A stretch of 40,936 bases of DNA, from positions 1 through 40,936 of the forward strand of contig JAJPHY010000145.1 of assembly GCA_021325015.1 (NCBI GenBank). The letters run 5' to 3'. The position numbers were made by a program, and so were the translations under genes. This document shows, in pieces, positions 39,853-40,936 of the stretch (positions are counted from its first letter, which is position 1; every line of letters starts with the position of its first letter). This DNA is from Actinomycetota bacterium. GTDB lineage: Bacteria; Actinomycetota; UBA4738; HRBIN12. Under the pieces are notes generated by a model, which was not told where the DNA came from, ran no database searches, and worked only from the letters and a program-made list of their open reading frames with translations.

Positions 39853-40936
39853 TCAGTCCCGTTCGACGTCGCCCGGGAACGGGAGCGCGATCGGGTCGTA
39901 CAGGGGCGAGCGACCGTGCTCGTCGAACCGATCGAGTCCGAGGTCCGAGACGTCGGCGACCCGCGTCGTCCCGGTGAGCGCGAGGTCGACCGCGACGCGC
40001 GCCACCGCCGGTCCCCACATCATCCCGTGCCCGCCGGCCGAGGCCACGGTCGTTCCCGAGATCGGCGTGCCCTCGGGCCGGATCGCCGGACCGAGGATCG
40101 GCAGGTGGTCGGGCGTGTAGTCGATCGTCGCGGCCCACACCTTGCGGATGCCGAGCCCGCGGGTCGCCGGGACGAACGCGTTCAGTCGCCGGCGCATCGC
40201 GCGCAGGTAGGGCCAGTCGATCTCGCGCGCCGGTCCCGGTGCCTCGCGCGGGTTGCTCATGCCCCAGAGCAGCCCGCCCTCCTCGAGCCGCCAGTACAGC
40301 CCGGCGCGCAGGTCGAACACCATCGGGAGCCGCTCGACCTCGAACGCCGGGTGCGGCTCGGTCACCACGACCTGGTGGCGCGTGCCGCCGGCCGGGATGC
40401 GAACGCCGATCAGGCGGCCGACCGCTCGCAGGCTCGGGCCGCCCGTCAGGATCACGCGCTCGGTGGCGATCACGCCGTGGGGCGTGAGGACTCCGGTCAC
40501 CCGCCGCCCGCGGGAGAGCCGGAGCCCGAGGAACGGCGTGCGCTCCCGAAGGTCGACCTTCGCCCGCTGCATCGCGAGGGAGTAGGCGCGCACGTTCCTC
40601 GGTGGGTCGATGCACCCGTCCGTGTCGACGTAGGAGCCACCGCGATGACCGGTCGGCGCGAGCGTGGGGTTCAGCTCGCACGCCTCCTCCGCCGAGACCC
40701 ACCGGACGTCGAGCCCCGCCTCGCGCTGCATGGCGACTCGCGCCAGCCCCTCGCGCTCGTCGGCCCGCGTGACGGCAAGGATGAGGTACCCGAGCCGGCG
40801 AAAGCCCGAGTCGAACCCGAGCTCCTCCGCCTGTCGCTCGTAGAACTCGATCGACCATCGGCCGAACGCGACGGTCGCCGGCGTGCCGCCCTGCGCGCGC
40901 ACGATGCCGGCCGCGCGGCTCGACGCCCCCTGTCCG
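39853..40936 (-). CDS. DAO-family FAD-dependent oxidoreductase, 5' end off window
   Basis: This is a partial gene whose start lies beyond the right edge; 361 codons are visible. The frame runs to the edge with family-like sequence (GASSRAAGIVRAQGGTP), so the GTG at 40902 is not the true start. It matches the sarcosine oxidase/glycine oxidase-like DAO family. The N-terminal GxGxxG dinucleotide motif is missing only because of the cut. Visible marks are TGGPSLRAVG, KVWAATIDYTPDHLPILGP and ASAGGHGMMWGPAVA near the C-terminus, the usual FAD-binding end. It oxidises a secondary or primary amine. Confidence 0.9.
   Translation of the reverse strand, partial: GQGASSRAAGIVRAQGGTPATVAFGRWSIEFYERQAEELGFDSGFRRLGYLILAVTRADEREGLARVAMQREAGLDVRWVSAEEACELNPTLAPTGHRGGSYVDTDGCIDPPRNVRAYSLAMQRAKVDLRERTPFLGLRLSRGRRVTGVLTPHGVIATERVILTGGPSLRAVGRLIGVRIPAGGTRHQVVVTEPHPAFEVERLPMVFDLRAGLYWRLEEGGLLWGMSNPREAPGPAREIDWPYLRAMRRRLNAFVPATRGLGIRKVWAATIDYTPDHLPILGPAIRPEGTPISGTTVASAGGHGMMWGPAVARVAVDLALTGTTRVADVSDLGLDRFDEHGRSPLYDPIALPFPGDVERD

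Noticed and set aside
1-40936. tRNA genes, CRISPR arrays, insertion sequences, phage or toxin-antitoxin genes
   Set aside because: Gaps between genes are short and hold no cloverleaf, no spaced repeats and no terminal inverted repeats; no transposase or integrase motif was found.

Overview
The window is 40.9 kb of very GC-rich DNA (third codon positions almost all G or C). It is densely packed with genes, many of which start with GTG and overlap the next gene by 1-4 nt (ATGA, GTGA, TGATG). Several genes appear leaderless, with a TANNNT -10 box 6-8 nt before the start codon. Together with the gene families present, this suggests a deep-branching, probably uncultured, Actinomycetota. A Chloroflexota-like lineage cannot be excluded. 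I found no rRNA, tRNA, CRISPR array, insertion sequence or phage gene. No stretch over 300 bp lacks a gene; the largest gap is the 253 bp divergent promoter region at 27826-28078.

Left part (1-9.2 kb): a molybdenum hydroxylase operon in the order small (2Fe-2S), large (Mo), medium (FAD) subunit, with the form II active-site signature AYRGAGR. It is followed by a possible 44-aa protein, a PrsW-type membrane protease with a small membrane partner, an MscS channel and a DoxX protein. A MoxR ATPase/CoxE VWA pair, the usual maturation factors of such enzymes, comes next. This block ends at a strong palindrome that holds the stop codons of two convergent genes.

Middle part (9.2-20.5 kb): on the minus strand, glycolate oxidase glcD-glcE-glcF, a secreted beta-propeller, a lipoprotein and a metallo-beta-lactamase-fold hydrolase form a likely transcription unit. 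A macro-domain protein and a rhodanese follow, divergent from two PfkB-family sugar kinases. A two-gene ABC-2 exporter closes this part.

Right part (20.5-39.5 kb): a carbohydrate catabolic island. A tightly overlapped minus-strand operon of eight genes encodes a D-threonine-aldolase-like PLP enzyme, an SDR, a UlaG-like MBL hydrolase, a zinc alcohol dehydrogenase, an FAH-family enzyme, a PfkB kinase, an AraD-like class II aldolase/epimerase and a NagB-like deaminase/isomerase. It diverges from a GH4 glycosidase and a secreted GH114 (endo-alpha-1,4-polygalactosaminidase family) enzyme. Next come a complete ABC sugar importer led by a GlmS/AgaS-type SIS sugar isomerase, a divergent DeoR repressor with an inverted-repeat operator over its own -10 box, an MFS transporter and a second GH4 enzyme. 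The simplest reading is secreted depolymerisation, ABC import, cytoplasmic GH4 cleavage, then amino-sugar isomerisation/deamination and phosphorylated-sugar breakdown. A galactosamine-containing polymer is my best guess for the substrate; this is inference. The ADH/MBL/FAH/SDR enzymes suggest a second, oxidative branch.

Right edge: a lone AsnC-type ligand-binding domain protein and a DAO-family FAD oxidoreductase that runs off the window.
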